Assembly: GCA_020446285.1 (NCBI GenBank)
Contig: JAGREZ010000356.1
Coordinates: 1 to 15,207 of the forward strand
Origin: Geminicoccaceae bacterium
Lineage (GTDB): Bacteria; Pseudomonadota; Alphaproteobacteria; Geminicoccales; Geminicoccaceae
Reading direction: 5' to 3'
Length of the DNA stretch: 15,207 nucleotides
Part shown: in pieces, positions 14,335 through 15,207 of the stretch
Numbering within the stretch: the stretch's first letter is position 1
How the letters are laid out: each line of letters begins with the position of its first letter
Program-made: the position numbers and the translations under genes
Notes under the pieces: model-generated
The model's database searches: none
Told to the model about the DNA's origin: nothing
What the model saw: only the letters and a program-made list of their open reading frames with translations

Positions 14335-15183
14335 ATGAGCGTTTCCGAAGAAAGCCCCGCCCTTGAAGACTGGATTGGCCGGACCGAGGTGCACCGTGAT
14401 ACCCTTGATGCGCGCCCCGCCAATCTGATGCAGAGCCTTTTGCCCGTGGGCGTAGAACTGGCGCCGGGGGACGCGCTGCCGCCTCTGTGGAACTGGCTCT
14501 ATTTCCATGCGCCCTCGCCGCTCGATGCCCTGGGCCGCGATGGACACCCGAAGAAGGGAGGCTTCCTGCCGCCAGTGGAACTCCCCCGTCGGATGTGGGC
14601 CGGAGGCCGCTTCGAGTTTGCGGGCGATCTTCGCATTGGCGACGATATCGTGAAGAAGTCGAAGATCCTCAAGGTTGCCCCAAAGACCGGACGTACCGGA
14701 CCATTGTGCTTCGTGACGGTTGAGCATCGTTACACACGAAGCGATCAGACGATCTGGCGTGAGGAACACGACATCGTCTATCGCGAGGATCCCTCGTCCG
14801 ACCAACCCAAGGCCAAACCGGTGGCGCCACCCGAGACCATCACCGACCGGGAGACCATCAACCCTTCCATCGTCATGTTGTTCCGCTATTCCGCTCTGAC
14901 CTTCAACGGCCACCGGATTCATTATGACAGGGAGTACGCGCGAAATGTCGAAGGCTATCCAGACCTGGTGTTCCACGGCCCGCTTACAGCGACCTTCCTT
15001 GCGGAGTTTACCAAGCGCAAATCCGCGGGACGCATGGCCACCTTCAGCTATCGTGCGATGAGTCCACTGTTCGATACCCGGCCCTTCAATATCTTCCTCG
15101 GTCGCGGTGATGGCCACACGACGGCATGGGCCTGCACTCCGGAAGGTCACCTGGCGATGCAAGCCGAAGCTACGTTCAGATAG
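14335..15183 (+). CDS. FAS1/MaoC-like hydratase, possibly itaconyl- or mesaconyl-C4-CoA hydratase
   Basis: This 282-residue protein has two hotdog halves. The N-terminal FAS1-like dehydratase half runs to about residue 155 (PLWNWLYFHAPSPLDALGRDGHPKKGGFLPPVELPRRMWAGG appears here at about 50-91). The C-terminal half carries the hydratase signature YSALTFNGHRIHYDREYA (185-202), then EGYPDLVFHGPL (206-217). This is the architecture of 3-methylfumaryl-CoA/mesaconyl-C4-CoA hydratase (Meh) and itaconyl-CoA hydratase (Ich), which add water to C5 unsaturated CoA esters to give citramalyl-CoA. With a CoA transferase and a CitE-like lyase in the same cluster, that role is well supported, but the choice between the two substrates cannot be made. 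The ribosome site is weak and may be masked by a stem. The gene runs divergently from the ADH operon, and only 24 bases follow it. Confidence 0.8.
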   Translation: MSVSEESPALEDWIGRTEVHRDTLDARPANLMQSLLPVGVELAPGDALPPLWNWLYFHAPSPLDALGRDGHPKKGGFLPPVELPRRMWAGGRFEFAGDLRIGDDIVKKSKILKVAPKTGRTGPLCFVTVEHRYTRSDQTIWREEHDIVYREDPSSDQPKAKPVAPPETITDRETINPSIVMLFRYSALTFNGHRIHYDREYARNVEGYPDLVFHGPLTATFLAEFTKRKSAGRMATFSYRAMSPLFDTRPFNIFLGRGDGHTTAWACTPEGHLAMQAEATFR

Positions 15184-15207
15184 CCCCGCAACCCCGAACA
15201 TCACGGG

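Noticed and set aside
14311..15204. Minus-strand open frame of 297 codons opposite the hydratase gene
   Set aside because: The plus frame has the FAS1/MaoC-like hydratase motifs; the minus frame has no recognisable domain.
1..15207. CRISPR array, tRNA or rRNA genes
   Set aside because: No regularly spaced direct repeats, cloverleaf-like segments or rRNA-like sequence were seen by eye in any intergenic region.

Overview
This GC-rich window has dense coding on both strands, Shine-Dalgarno-led genes, and gene families (ChrA, a DsbD/ScsB-like reductase, VapBC, CaiB-type CoA transferase, citrate-lyase-like lyase, MmgE/PrpD, MaoC/FAS1-like hydratase) that suggest a proteobacterium, most likely an alphaproteobacterium. 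That placement is an inference from style and gene content; there is no rRNA or other marker gene here.

Left part (about 1-6782), which looks like ordinary chromosome: the 5' end of a chromate transporter gene (minus), a full-length DsbD-type protein-disulfide reductase (minus), a membrane-anchored AraC-type regulator (minus), a divergent secreted alpha/beta hydrolase (plus), a perfect hairpin terminator, a VapBC-type toxin-antitoxin pair (minus), a secreted DsrE-like protein (minus), and the last 30 codons of a GNAT acetyltransferase (minus).

Junction (about 6783-7165): a non-coding scar of mobile DNA. The GNAT remnant stops being recognisable at a TGT-beginning, C-run-rich segment that looks like an insertion-sequence end. 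It is followed by the 5' end of a bacterial group II intron (GTGTG start at 6862) that has lost its reverse transcriptase and catalytic 3' domains. On the far side a thioesterase gene is cut off after about 38 codons. The scar therefore joins two genes that are each missing one side.

Right part (about 7166-15183): a catabolic cluster. A thioesterase remnant and a family III CoA transferase run leftward; a CitE-like acyl-CoA lyase and a broken MmgE/PrpD gene run rightward; a Zn alcohol dehydrogenase, an aldehyde dehydrogenase and a secreted cyclase-family hydrolase form a leftward operon; and a FAS1/MaoC-like hydratase runs rightward. CoA transferase, hydratase and CitE-like lyase are the three enzyme types of the itaconate to citramalyl-CoA to acetyl-CoA plus pyruvate route, and a MmgE/PrpD gene also accompanies the Pseudomonas aeruginosa itaconate genes. 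The hydrolase-ADH-ALDH operon could feed this route from a lactone or alcohol precursor; that extension is a hypothesis. The MmgE/PrpD copy is dead: it has an 11-bp tandem duplication, a large internal deletion and a one-base frameshift.
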